Shown: positions 7,757 to 16,404 of the stretch, in pieces
Layout: each line of letters starts with the position of its first letter
Numbering within the stretch: the stretch's first letter is position 1
Assembly (NCBI GenBank): GCA_016194305.1
Contig: JACQBW010000004.1
Span: 1 to 35,287, forward strand
Length of the DNA: 35,287 bases
Reading direction: 5' to 3'
Source: Nitrospirota bacterium
Lineage (GTDB): Bacteria > Nitrospirota > Nitrospiria > JACQBW01
Notes under the pieces: generated by a model
What the model was told of the DNA's origin: nothing
Database searches by the model: none
Seen by the model: the letters and a program-made list of their open reading frames with translations, nothing else
Made by a program: the position numbers and the translations under genes

Positions 7757-8062
7757 AAATATGACCTTGCCATTGATCCAATCATCCTGTTTGCCTTTAT
7801 TATGGTTTATTGTTAACACAACTGGCTACTCGATATCCACTTGCATTCATTCTTAATTTGGCCCTGATTCCAAAAAACCGCACGCTTGTCATGACCAGCT
7901 CCCTACAGATTTGTACCTGGACCGGGCCGTCCAGGATCTTGTAAAAATCTTCCCAAAATAAAGAAACTTTAGGAAATTATCTGTGTTTAAACCACAAGTA
8001 TATCTTATGGAAAGATATTGATCTTGCAATTTACCGATTAAATCATTGGAGAGTGGATAAAA
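7757..8062. other. Divergent intergenic region with a 20-base palindrome
   Basis: This 306-base spacer separates the divergent cytochrome-porin and lipoprotein genes. Its clearest element is a perfect palindrome at 7916-7935: CCTGGAC and GTCCAGG arms around CGGGCC. It is not followed by a T-run on either strand, so an operator is more likely than a terminator. I see no ORF and no convincing promoter pair. GGAGAG at 8049-8054 serves the lipoprotein gene. Confidence 0.45.
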
Positions 8063-9988
8063 ATGACCCCAAAAATGTCTTGGACTAAATGGATTGCGAT
8101 TTTCTTAATCATGACGCCGCTTCTGGCGCTTGCAGGTTGTGGCAAGTCAGACGACGGTACTGGCAGCGTTAGCGGCGTCATCACCGACTCCAGCGGAGCA
8201 CCAATTGGAGGAGCCACTGTTGTCGCTGGAACCAGTTCTCCTACCGCGATCACCGATAAAGATGGAAATTTTACTCTCTCGGGAATTCCGGACGGCACCA
8301 CGACGATCAATGTGATCTCTCCCGGATATAACACGAATAACGTTACGGTGGTGGTTTCGGAAAATAGAACCACGACATTCGCCCATCCTATCCAATTGCC
8401 GGATGTGGATGACTTTGGAAATGCTCCGGTCATTACCAATGCCAGCGCATCGTTCAGCGGCGGCGTATTTGCAGTTACGGCGACCATCAATCCGACGAAC
8501 AATTGTCCTATCAATGCTTGTATCATCAGTGATGCAAGGGCGGAACTGGTCGGTTATGGTGTCGGGACCAAATTGAGTCATGGCGGCAGCGGATCTATTT
8601 ACACAGGGAATATTACCTTGCCTGCCGGATTTTCCGGACCCTCTGCGTTAATTAAAATATTTGCGATTGATAACGCTGGAAGGGTTGGCGCGTCGCTCGT
8701 CATCGTATCAGTCCCGGGTGCATCCGGTGCGGGAAATTTCACTTCCTCAACGATTAACGGGAACTGGGGGGGGAGTGCGGAGTACCACCGGGAGGCATTC
8801 GGAGGTGATGATCGAATGGGAGATAGAAGGAGAGCGAACCTGAGTTTTACAATTTCTTCGGGTACAAATTTTACCGGAAAATCAGCGATTATTGATATGG
8901 AAAGATTTTTTGCAGGTGCCCAGTGGGGCATTGTGACCAGCAGTTTCAACGGGACTTCAACTCTGATTGATTCGAATCTTGGAATCTACCAACTGACCTC
9001 CTCTTATGCCTTGAGTACGAATCGAACGCTTGACATGACGATGACAGGCAAACTTGATTCTGCAACGAATCCAGCCTATTTTGTCGGTTATTTCCAGGCG
9101 ACGATAACGGATGCGACTCCGCATCCGGTCATTCATATCTTCGGACATTTCGAACTGGATAAAGGTCTGAACTGGGGCACATCAGATCTTGGTGGCGATT
9201 GGGTCTGGTCATCGTTTATCAGGACCAGTTCATTCAATCTAACTTATGCCAGTCCCTTTCAGTATAACAGTGCCTTCGCGTTAGACGGCACTTCAGGAGA
9301 TATCACTCCGGTAGATTCCGGGAATGAGACTCTCTACGCGACCACCTATACCCTGGGCACTTCAACTCCTGTTACGGTTACCGATACCAGCCTAGGAGAA
9401 TTTCACGGTGTGATGTTTTCGTCGACCGATGGCGTGAATCGATCCATAACAGGCTTGCTGGGTCCGGCAAAAAGACATGTTTTAGGGTTTGAAGTGACCT
9501 CAAGAGCCAACCAGACAGCGCGTGGGACATTCTGGGGAAGCAAGATTGCCACGCCCCCTCACTATGCCACTTCAGATTTCGCGGAAAAACGGCAGGATGG
9601 TGTTTTAATAGGTTCTATCTGGAGAGGATTCTATTATGTCTCAGGGTCTGCCACAAACAATCACATTGGAGCAATCTGTTATCTGAGTTTGAGGGCCGAT
9701 TCCACCGGAAATATCGTGGGCGGAAAAATATTGCCCCTACTTTTAGGTTCTTGTCCCACGGTCACCCATTTTACCGGCGGAACTTTGGCTTTCACCGATA
9801 TGACGGATGGCCGGATAAGCGGGACAGCGAACGACGTCGCCACCACCTTTCACATTGCGCCGGCAAGTCCGAGAAATGCATCCATGGGGGTATACAAAGA
9901 AAGGCTAAGCGGTGATTTCTCGGTCAATAACGGCGGAACCGATACCGGTTTCTTTTTCTTGCAAAGGGCATTAATTGAAATTGAGTAG
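8063..9988 (+). CDS. Large lipoprotein with N-terminal carboxypeptidase-regulatory-like domain
   Basis: A 641-residue exported lipoprotein. The signal peptide ends in the lipobox LAGC, with C26 as the lipidated residue. Residues about 33-112 form a carboxypeptidase regulatory-like (Ig-fold) domain: VSGVITDSSGAPIGGATVV, then TDKDGNFTLSGIPDGTTTI and ISPGY. The rest is rich in Ser, Thr, Gly and aromatic residues and looks like beta-sandwich or beta-barrel repeats (several WGGS, WGTS, WRGFYY stretches), but I do not recognise it. GGAGAG ten bases before the ATG supports the start. It sits among cytochrome-porin and cupredoxin-like genes, so a role at the outer membrane is plausible, but no function can be given. 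Confidence 0.8.
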   Translation: MTPKMSWTKWIAIFLIMTPLLALAGCGKSDDGTGSVSGVITDSSGAPIGGATVVAGTSSPTAITDKDGNFTLSGIPDGTTTINVISPGYNTNNVTVVVSENRTTTFAHPIQLPDVDDFGNAPVITNASASFSGGVFAVTATINPTNNCPINACIISDARAELVGYGVGTKLSHGGSGSIYTGNITLPAGFSGPSALIKIFAIDNAGRVGASLVIVSVPGASGAGNFTSSTINGNWGGSAEYHREAFGGDDRMGDRRRANLSFTISSGTNFTGKSAIIDMERFFAGAQWGIVTSSFNGTSTLIDSNLGIYQLTSSYALSTNRTLDMTMTGKLDSATNPAYFVGYFQATITDATPHPVIHIFGHFELDKGLNWGTSDLGGDWVWSSFIRTSSFNLTYASPFQYNSAFALDGTSGDITPVDSGNETLYATTYTLGTSTPVTVTDTSLGEFHGVMFSSTDGVNRSITGLLGPAKRHVLGFEVTSRANQTARGTFWGSKIATPPHYATSDFAEKRQDGVLIGSIWRGFYYVSGSATNNHIGAICYLSLRADSTGNIVGGKILPLLLGSCPTVTHFTGGTLAFTDMTDGRISGTANDVATTFHIAPASPRNASMGVYKERLSGDFSVNNGGTDTGFFFLQRALIEIE

Positions 9989-10016
9989 CGGTTCTATTTA
10001 CGATAGATCAATCGCT

Positions 10017-10049
10017 GATCGGGGCCCTCTGGAAGAGGTCCCCGTGATC
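10017..10049. terminator. Hairpin between convergent lipoprotein and cupredoxin-like genes
   Basis: GATC-GGGG-CCCTC (10017-10029) pairs with GAGG-TCCCC-GTGATC (10035-10049) across a five-base loop. It lies just after the lipoprotein stop and before the end of the convergent gene. A short TTTT follows only 10 bases downstream on the plus strand, so termination is likely but not of textbook form. Confidence 0.5.
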
Positions 10050-10086
10050 GGAACGCGTTTTGCCAAGAGGGATATTCTTTCAAAGA

Positions 10087-10824
10087 TTATTTTTTTAAAC
10101 TTAGAGAAAGTGAGAATGTTGTTTTCTGATTGGATACGACAGTTACTTCCCTTTCCTGATCGGAAAAGGCCTCGTGCCAGATTTTGATTTTATATTTGCC
10201 AGGCGGAATATTGGAAATATCGAAATTGCCATTTTCATCCGTCATGGCAAAGTAGGGATGCGAAAAGACGAGGATATTGGCTCTCATAAAGGAATGGGCA
10301 TTGCATTTGACATTGATCACTCCCTCGTTTTTGATAAGCGGTCTTTTGATAGAATTGACCGAAGGAGGAAGGGCCACGCTTAAGAGTGTGAATCCGTCCT
10401 GGTTCAGATGAAACATCGTATTATGGATGATCGGATCTGAATTCTTCAGTTCATAAGCGTCTCCGACCATTGCGATCTGAATGCGGGGAACAAAGCGGCA
10501 TTTCGAATTATCAACGACGATCGTTGCCGGATCATGTCTTTTGCCAAAAGCGACATTTTCAAGACTGACAACGACATTCTTGATTCCATGGGATTCGGGA
10601 TTGACTATTAAAGATTCATCCTCGACGGTTGCCCCACAATATTCCATATTCCGGTTGACTTTGAGTCGTGAATTGGAGGATAGCTCTCCTTTGAATTGAA
10701 TGACTCCGGTTAATTCTCCGCTGACGTCGCTGATATTTACTTCGTAGCCCCACGCGGCAGGAGCTGAAATACAGGCCAGAATTAACCCTGTTCCTAATAT
10801 CCACAAACCTGATTTTTTCACCAT
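10087..10824 (-). CDS. Periplasmic cupredoxin-like protein with C-terminal Ig-like domain
   Basis: With the start used here the protein has 245 residues. A signal peptide (MVKKSGLWILGTGLILACIS) precedes a cupredoxin-like domain. Candidate copper ligands are H134 (SDPIIHNTMFH), C174, H177 and M180 (VKCNAHSFM). Two further Cys (C63, C109) could form a disulfide. The C-terminus (about 195-235) is a carboxypeptidase-regulatory-like fold: TDENGNFDISNIPPGKYKI then WHEAF. The ATG at 10824 has GGAG nine bases upstream; one 15 bases earlier has poor spacing. It follows the Cyc2-like gene by 33 bases in one operon, so a periplasmic electron shuttle for that porin is a reasonable guess. A paralogue lies at 34247-34966. 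Confidence 0.75.
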   Translation of the reverse strand: MVKKSGLWILGTGLILACISAPAAWGYEVNISDVSGELTGVIQFKGELSSNSRLKVNRNMEYCGATVEDESLIVNPESHGIKNVVVSLENVAFGKRHDPATIVVDNSKCRFVPRIQIAMVGDAYELKNSDPIIHNTMFHLNQDGFTLLSVALPPSVNSIKRPLIKNEGVINVKCNAHSFMRANILVFSHPYFAMTDENGNFDISNIPPGKYKIKIWHEAFSDQEREVTVVSNQKTTFSLSLSLKK

Positions 10825-10857
10825 GGGGACTTTCTCCATTCACCTATCATCGAAGCC

Positions 10858-12276
10858 TTACCATCCGGCATCCATCCCGAACACAATTTTCTGATTCCCT
10901 TTCCCCCCCACGGTTTCAGCAAATGAGGAGGCGTTATAATAACTTCCATAACTGTCCGAAAAAGAAAGTGTGACCTTCACATTCTGCATCAGCTCATAGG
11001 TTGCTCCAACCATCAGGTCGTTATCTGTTGCGTTCGTTCCTGACACAGGCGTTCCCAGAACTCCGGGCGCTGTAGAAGGCCCGGTTTCATTGACGCCGCT
11101 GTTGGCAAAGCGAACACCCAATTGAACGGTCGCCTTGCCGGGGAGAACACCCAGTTCGGCACCGAAATTGATCGAGGAGCGGTCCATCGACCCTCCGACA
11201 TTTGCTGACTGGTCATTGAATACATTTTGGACCGGATCGAGCGGGTCGCTTCCTCTGGCTTTGGCAAATGAAATGACAAGAGTCAGGGGGAATCTTTCGA
11301 CATCGTGAAGAAACTGGGCGTCCAGGGCGAAGGCCTCTGTGAGAATCGAAGGGGCGCCAAGCGTTGTGACTGCGCTTGATCCAAACCAGATCTGGGTGCC
11401 AAACCCGATGTCCCAGTTTGAAACGAGACCAGGAGGTGTCGCCGCGAGTCGGATGTAATTGGAGGTCGGGTTTCCGTTAGTCCCTCCGGCCAGATGAGAC
11501 GGCTGCCATTTCGTAAAATTAATAAAGCCGTATTCGTGGCTTGCAATGAGTGCAATGCCGCTTGCAGCGATATTCACACCGGATAATGCGTTAGTGGCAC
11601 GGGCGCTCTTTGGGGAATTGACTGCGACATATTGCTGAGCTGAAAAAGAGGGGAGATCTGACTGGTTAAAGGTATGGGTGGCCACCGCGCCGGTATTCAG
11701 CAATTCAAATCCGTATCCCACCCCGGCATATCCTTGAGCATACGAAAATGGAACGGCTCCGGCATTAAAATCTCCTAGATTCAAAATGATCGGAAGCTTA
11801 AATCCGCTCAAAGCGCCATTTCCGGATGTACAGGCGGCATCCAGACAGGCGCCTGCCAGAAATCCGATATTGGAACTGACGCGTCCTCCCAGGTTGAGGC
11901 GAATGGACTGCGGAATGGATAGGAGACCGTCATTGGTACTGTCTGCGGGAACTTTGCCGGCTGCCGGAGCCGCGTTGGTTCCGTTCGTTCTTTGATAGTT
12001 TACGGATGCCGAAACCGATGCGTTTAAGACCATGGGGATTGAAAGATGGTTTTCACCTTCTATCGTCTGGGAATTCTCCCCGACCATAGTAAACCCCTGA
12101 GACTTGAAATCGCGGCCATATTTGTTTAATACAGGATAGTGTTGAAAATGGCAGGTTTTACATTCCAGATTGGTCTGTCGGGCAAATGCCGGAATCGCAT
12201 TTGCTTCCTCTGGCCAAAGCGGGACCGTGATTAAGAGCGCCAATGAAAGAAAGACCCATTTTATCATAGTAACCAT
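10858..12276 (-). CDS. Cyc2-like fused cytochrome c-porin
   Basis: With the start used here the protein has 472 residues. A signal peptide (MVTMIKWVFLSLALLI, ending EEANA) is followed by the mature start IPAFARQTNLECKTCHFQHY. The single heme site CKTCH has C39, C42 and H43, and NKYGRDFKSQGFTMVG follows. This FARQT-CxxCH-FGR pattern fits the outer-membrane Fe(II)-oxidising cytochrome Cyc2 family better than the cytochrome-porin at 6578-7756. The remainder is a barrel-like sequence ending in an aromatic residue (GMDAGW). The ATG at 12276 has AAAGGG just upstream; a longer in-frame start would put basic residues before the signal peptide. It is the first gene of an operon with the cupredoxin-like gene. 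Electron donor and direction are not known. Confidence 0.78.
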   Translation of the reverse strand: MVTMIKWVFLSLALLITVPLWPEEANAIPAFARQTNLECKTCHFQHYPVLNKYGRDFKSQGFTMVGENSQTIEGENHLSIPMVLNASVSASVNYQRTNGTNAAPAAGKVPADSTNDGLLSIPQSIRLNLGGRVSSNIGFLAGACLDAACTSGNGALSGFKLPIILNLGDFNAGAVPFSYAQGYAGVGYGFELLNTGAVATHTFNQSDLPSFSAQQYVAVNSPKSARATNALSGVNIAASGIALIASHEYGFINFTKWQPSHLAGGTNGNPTSNYIRLAATPPGLVSNWDIGFGTQIWFGSSAVTTLGAPSILTEAFALDAQFLHDVERFPLTLVISFAKARGSDPLDPVQNVFNDQSANVGGSMDRSSINFGAELGVLPGKATVQLGVRFANSGVNETGPSTAPGVLGTPVSGTNATDNDLMVGATYELMQNVKVTLSFSDSYGSYYNASSFAETVGGKGNQKIVFGMDAGW

Positions 12277-12376
12277 AAAACCCTTTCTTAAATAAGAAAA
12301 TCGCCTAGTTAAATTAAATGTAAACAATTTTTCTGATTTGTCAAATGACCAACCTTAGAAAAAGTGGCCGAACAGA

Positions 12377-12568
12377 CTAATTATCCGCATAATAACCAAA
12401 GATTCTTCCCTCATCGAATGTAATCTGGTCGAATTCACCGTCGGGCCCAATGGGTAAATTCGGGATATGACATTCCTCTTCGGTTTCAGAGACGACTCCT
12501 CCTTCCCTAATGACCGTGATTTCTACCCATTCGTCATCAAATAACTCGAATATTCTCATCCTGACCAT
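12377..12568 (-). CDS. Small acidic hypothetical protein
   Basis: With the start used here this is a 63-residue acidic cytoplasmic protein: MVRMRIFELFDDEWVEITVI at the N-terminus and FGYYADN at the end. I do not recognise a family. The start at 12568 is supported by AGGGGG seven bases upstream; the longer frame start at 12598 is not. It stands alone between the Cyc2-like operon, on the same strand and 100 bases downstream, and the riboswitch-controlled signalling operon. Confidence 0.65.
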   Translation of the reverse strand: MVRMRIFELFDDEWVEITVIREGGVVSETEEECHIPNLPIGPDGEFDQITFDEGRIFGYYADN

Positions 12569-12743
12569 TTCTGACCCCCTGAATTGGGGGAAACCCAAAT
12601 TTTGCCCTCAATGTTAGATCCTGAATATGTAGAAAACCTGGCGCAGAATAGCATATTTAAAGGTACATTTCTACAGAGTAACGATGAATGACATTTTGCC
12701 GTAACACCTTAATTTTTAAGCAAAATCCACCTTCTGGCTCGAC

Positions 12744-12771
12744 TTGACAGAAATCAAATTCCTGCTACCTT
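12744..12771 (+). promoter_or_regulatory. Promoter of the riboswitch transcript
   Basis: A perfect -35 box TTGACA (12744-12749) is followed after 16 bases by a weak -10, TACCTT. The predicted start near 12778 falls about a dozen bases before the aptamer's P1 helix, as expected for a riboswitch leader. Confidence 0.5.
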
Positions 12772-12790
12772 TTAAGATAAGCAGAACGGA

Positions 12791-12886
12791 ATCTAGAAAA
12801 GAGTAAACCAATCGAAAGATTGGGGCACAAAGCTTCAAGGCTTCCCTCCCCGGAAAAGGAGAGGATGCCAGTTGGGCTGCCTAGAT
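12791..12886 (+). ncRNA. Cyclic-di-GMP class I (GEMM-I) riboswitch aptamer
   Basis: The segment matches the GEMM-I aptamer. P1 is ATCTAG (12791-12796) with CTAGAT (12881-12886). P2 is CCAATC-GAAA-GATTGG (12808-12823), with the GNRA tetraloop that docks in P3. The conserved block GGGGCACAAAGC (12822-12833) aligns without gaps to the Vc2 aptamer. The positions equivalent to Vc2 G20, A47 and C92, which contact the ligand, appear as G12803, A12830 and C12880. G rather than A at position 20 predicts c-di-GMP and not 3',3'-cGAMP. The aptamer precedes a FIST gene and a GGDEF-EAL gene, an apt regulon for this ligand. Confidence 0.88.
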
Positions 12887-12925
12887 CATCGACCCATGAC
12901 ATTTTCCAATCAATGGATCAGGCGG

Positions 12926-12961
12926 CCCATCTCCTAGGTTTCAGGAAATGGGTTTTTTTTT
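12926..12961 (+). terminator. Riboswitch expression platform: intrinsic terminator
   Basis: CCCATCTCCT (12926-12935) pairs with AGGAAATGGG (12943-12952), with one C-A mismatch and a seven-base loop, and nine T follow (12953-12961). The 5' arm overlaps AGGCGGCCCA (12920-12929), which can instead pair with TGGGCTGCCT of the aptamer 3' strand (12873-12882, one G-U). The two folds exclude each other. Ligand binding should therefore free the terminator, an OFF switch. Confidence 0.85.
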
Positions 12962-13006
12962 GGCATTCATTAACGAGATGAGTTTATTAATCAAAGGAGA
13001 TTGAAT

Positions 13007-14146
13007 ATGAAGATTGAACAGAATCGATGGAAGCCGGATAAGGGCTGGCAATCAGGAGAACCTGGAACGCTGGGAAATTCAGCCCACATGGTCTTAGTCT
13101 TTGGGTCAAGAATGGCATTAAGAAACCGGGATCTCGTCGAAAAAATCCAGAAATCTTATCCCAGGGCCCAGATACTCGGCTGTTCCACAGCAGGAGAAAT
13201 TTGTGGTACGGAAGTCTCAGATGACTCTTTGGTTATGACCGCTGTTCGATTCGACCACACCGAGATAAGAGGGGCAAAAGTAAATATTGACGGAAGTGGA
13301 AACAGTTTTCAATACGGGGAAAGACTTGCCCAGTCTCTCCAAAAAAAGGGATTGAGACACGTATTTGTCATTTCGGAAGGATTGAATATCAGTGGAAGCG
13401 AACTTGTGGACGGCTTGTCAAAACATCTGCCTCCCCATGTCACCGTGACCGGCGGACTTTCGGGAGACGGTGCGCTTTTCAAAGAAACGATTGTCCTCTG
13501 GAATGATTCTCCAAAACAAGATGTTGTCGCCGTCCTGGGCTTTTATGGCGACCGATTAAAGGTGGGGTACGGAGCGATGGGAGGATGGGATCCATTTGGT
13601 CCTGAGAGGCTTATCACCCGGTCGAAAGGGAATGTTTTATATGAAATCGATGGAAAATCAGCTCTCGATCTTTATAAGAATTATCTTGGAGAACATGCCA
13701 AGGGACTTCCGGGAACGGCACTCCATTTTCCGTTGAGTCTTCGAAAAACGGAAGGGAGCAACAGTGTCGTCAGAACGATTTTGTCCGTCGACGAACAGGA
13801 CAGGAGCATGATCTTTGCGGGTGATGTCCCACAGGGAGTCAATGCACGGCTCATGCGAGCAAATTTCGAACGGCTGATCGATGGTTCGGCCGATGCCGCA
13901 AGAACCAGTTACGAAGCGATGGGGGCATCGGTTCCTGAATTGGCACTTCTCATCAGTTGTGTCGGTCGAAAACTGGTACTCAAGCAGAGAACTGAAGAAG
14001 AGGTGGAAGGGGTGCGGGAAGTAATGGGTGATCAGACCGTACTGGCCGGGTTCTATTCCTACGGTGGCATTTCGCCTTTTGCACCGGAGACAAAATGTGA
14101 ATTTCATAACCAATCGATGACCATCACAACTTTTTCAGAAAATTAA
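13007..14146 (+). CDS. FIST-domain sensory protein
   Basis: A 379-residue cytoplasmic protein made of a FIST N domain (about 25-215, including LVFGSRMALRNRDLV and LGCSTAGEICGTEVSDDSLV) and a FIST C domain (about 220-370, including LALLISCVGRKLVL and LAGFYSYGGISPFA). FIST modules bind small ligands, probably amino-acid-like, and feed signal transduction. Here no output domain is attached. The ATG at 13007 has AAGGAGA seven bases upstream; the in-frame TTG at 13001 is not needed. The stop codon shares one base with the next gene's ATG (TAATG), so sensor and GGDEF-EAL enzyme are probably made together and may interact. Expression is under the c-di-GMP riboswitch. Confidence 0.88.
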   Translation: MKIEQNRWKPDKGWQSGEPGTLGNSAHMVLVFGSRMALRNRDLVEKIQKSYPRAQILGCSTAGEICGTEVSDDSLVMTAVRFDHTEIRGAKVNIDGSGNSFQYGERLAQSLQKKGLRHVFVISEGLNISGSELVDGLSKHLPPHVTVTGGLSGDGALFKETIVLWNDSPKQDVVAVLGFYGDRLKVGYGAMGGWDPFGPERLITRSKGNVLYEIDGKSALDLYKNYLGEHAKGLPGTALHFPLSLRKTEGSNSVVRTILSVDEQDRSMIFAGDVPQGVNARLMRANFERLIDGSADAARTSYEAMGASVPELALLISCVGRKLVLKQRTEEEVEGVREVMGDQTVLAGFYSYGGISPFAPETKCEFHNQSMTITTFSEN

Positions 14147-16404
14147 TGATGGAAAATGTACATAGTCTACTCAGGCGACAGTTAAAGAGGTATTTTCGCG
14201 GGACCTCGTCTGTACCCCAGGAACTATCGCAATTTACGCAGGCGATTAATGAAGCCTATAAACAGTTTGACGAAGACCGGATTCTGTTTGAGCGATCGCT
14301 TGAAATCAGTTCGAGAGAGCTGTTTCAAGTTAATTCCTATCTGCAAGGGATTATTACCAGCAGCGTCGATGGCATATTTGCATTCGACCAAAAATTTCAC
14401 ATTACCGTATGGAATCCAGGCATGGCCACGATTACCGGCATGAGTACGGTTGAAGCGCTCGGTCAATATGCCCCCGATCTGCTCCCTTTTTTCAAAGACT
14501 CCATCGGGCTGGATTTCTTTCTGGTTCGCGAGAGAAATCGAAACGTCATCCCGAACGACAAACAGTATATTCTTTCGAAGTCGGGAGAAAAAATATTTAT
14601 TGAAAGCCGGCATTCTTTTCTAAAAAACCAGTCCGGCGATGTTCTGGGCGGAATTTCAATCATCAGGGATGTCACCGATCGGCGCCACTCCGAAGAGGAA
14701 CAAAAACAGACTCTTTCTTTGCTGAATGCCACGCTGGAATCGACAACTGACGGGATCTTGGTGGTCGATAAAGAAGGGAAAAAAATATTAAAATATAATG
14801 AACAGTTTTTGAAATTGTGGAATATTCCGGAGTGCGTCCTTCAAAAAATTCGAGAAACTTTCGACGACCGGCCGTTATTGGCCCATGTCTCGTCCCAGAT
14901 TAAAGATCCCGTCTCATTCTTCAAAAAAGTCATGGATTTATACAGCCATCCGGAAGAAGAGAGTTTTGATACCCTGGAATTGGCTGATGGAAGAATCTTC
15001 GAACGATATTCAAAACCTCAAAGGGTCGGAGAAAAGAATATCGGACGGGTCTGGAGTTTTCGAGACGTAACCCGGAGGAGAAAAGATGAAGAAAGACTCA
15101 ATTATCTCGCAAACTTTGACTCCTTGACGGCCCTTCCTAACCGGACACTGTTTCATGACCGGCTTGGGCAGGCGATTTCAAGGGCTTCATGGAACAAACG
15201 TGCAGTGGCCGTTCTCTTTCTTGATCTGGACCGATTTAAAAACATCAACGACACCTTTGGGCACACTTTCGGTGACCTGTTGTTGAAAGCCGTGGCGGAA
15301 CGATTGCGAAAATGCATCCGGGATGGCGACACCGTGGCCCGATTGGGAGGAGACGAATTTGTGATCATTCTTGATGATCTTGCCACGCCGAATCACACCC
15401 TTTTTATCGCCGAGAAAATTCTCTCCGGCCTGTCAAAACCCTTTGTCTTACAGGACCGGGAACTCTACATTACCACAAGTATCGGAATTGCGATTTATCC
15501 GAATGACGGCGATCATTACGAAATGTTGATTCGAAATGCCGATACTGCCATGTACCGGGCCAAAGAGCAGGGTAAAAACAACTACCAGATCTATTCTCCT
15601 GAACTCAATGAAAAAGTCTCCGAACGACTGGCTCTTGAAAATAGTCTTCGCCATGCAATGGAAAGGGATGAGTTTCTGCTTTATTATCAACCTAAAATAG
15701 ACCTGATTTCCGGAAAGATTATCGGTGTTGAGGCGCTCATCCGCTGGTTAAGTCCGGTGAATAAACAAATTGTACTGCCCGGGGAATTTATCTCGCTTGC
15801 GGAGGAGATAGGGTTAATCTTGCCGATGGGAGAGTGGGTCTTACAGGCGGCTTGTGCTCAGAACAAGGCCTGGCAAATGACTGGACTCACTCCGATCGGC
15901 ATGGCCATAAATATTTCAGCAACGCAGTTTCAACAACAGAATCTTTCGGAAATGATTTCCAATACCCTGAAGGAGAGCGGATTGGATCCAAAATATCTCG
16001 AACTTGAAATTACCGAAAGTACGATTATGAAAAGCGCGGAAAACGCTGAAATGACACTGAAGAGACTTGACGAATTGGGAATCGATATCTCAATCGACGA
16101 TTTCGGAACCGGTTATTCCTCGCTCGGTTATCTGAAGCGATTCCCTGTTTCGACTCTAAAAATAGATCGAACTTTTGTTCGGGATATTTCTACCAATTCC
16201 GATGATAAAAGATTGGTCGGAGCCATTATCACCCTTGCTCACAGTCTAAAGTTAAAAGTCGTGGCTGAAGGGGTGGAAACAAGAGAACAACTCCATTATT
16301 TGCAATCTGTAGGTTGTGATCAAATCCAGGGCTTTCTCTTCAGCAAACCACTCTCCGGGAAAGAAATGACCCAGCTGCTCATTCAGAACAGACCTTTGAG
16401 ATAA
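14146..16404 (+). CDS. PAS-PAS-GGDEF-EAL cyclic-di-GMP turnover protein
   Basis: A 752-residue cytoplasmic protein. A helical N-terminus (1-60) is followed by two PAS domains (about 62-185 and 185-322), GGDEF (about 326-490) and EAL (about 500-745). The cyclase motif GGDEF (401-405) is intact, and an inhibitory I-site RxxD (RDGD) sits five residues before it. The phosphodiesterase half keeps EAL (529-531), DDFGTGYSS, KIDRTFV, EGVET and the terminal QGFLFSKP. Both activities could be real, with PAS input or the coupled FIST protein setting the balance. No membrane segment is present. Riboswitch control from upstream would make its expression respond to its own product or substrate. Confidence 0.95.
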   Translation: MMENVHSLLRRQLKRYFRGTSSVPQELSQFTQAINEAYKQFDEDRILFERSLEISSRELFQVNSYLQGIITSSVDGIFAFDQKFHITVWNPGMATITGMSTVEALGQYAPDLLPFFKDSIGLDFFLVRERNRNVIPNDKQYILSKSGEKIFIESRHSFLKNQSGDVLGGISIIRDVTDRRHSEEEQKQTLSLLNATLESTTDGILVVDKEGKKILKYNEQFLKLWNIPECVLQKIRETFDDRPLLAHVSSQIKDPVSFFKKVMDLYSHPEEESFDTLELADGRIFERYSKPQRVGEKNIGRVWSFRDVTRRRKDEERLNYLANFDSLTALPNRTLFHDRLGQAISRASWNKRAVAVLFLDLDRFKNINDTFGHTFGDLLLKAVAERLRKCIRDGDTVARLGGDEFVIILDDLATPNHTLFIAEKILSGLSKPFVLQDRELYITTSIGIAIYPNDGDHYEMLIRNADTAMYRAKEQGKNNYQIYSPELNEKVSERLALENSLRHAMERDEFLLYYQPKIDLISGKIIGVEALIRWLSPVNKQIVLPGEFISLAEEIGLILPMGEWVLQAACAQNKAWQMTGLTPIGMAINISATQFQQQNLSEMISNTLKESGLDPKYLELEITESTIMKSAENAEMTLKRLDELGIDISIDDFGTGYSSLGYLKRFPVSTLKIDRTFVRDISTNSDDKRLVGAIITLAHSLKLKVVAEGVETREQLHYLQSVGCDQIQGFLFSKPLSGKEMTQLLIQNRPLR

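Noticed and set aside
8147-8949. Long minus-strand frames inside the lipoprotein gene
   Set aside because: They are shadows of a well-supported plus-strand gene with a lipobox and ribosome site.
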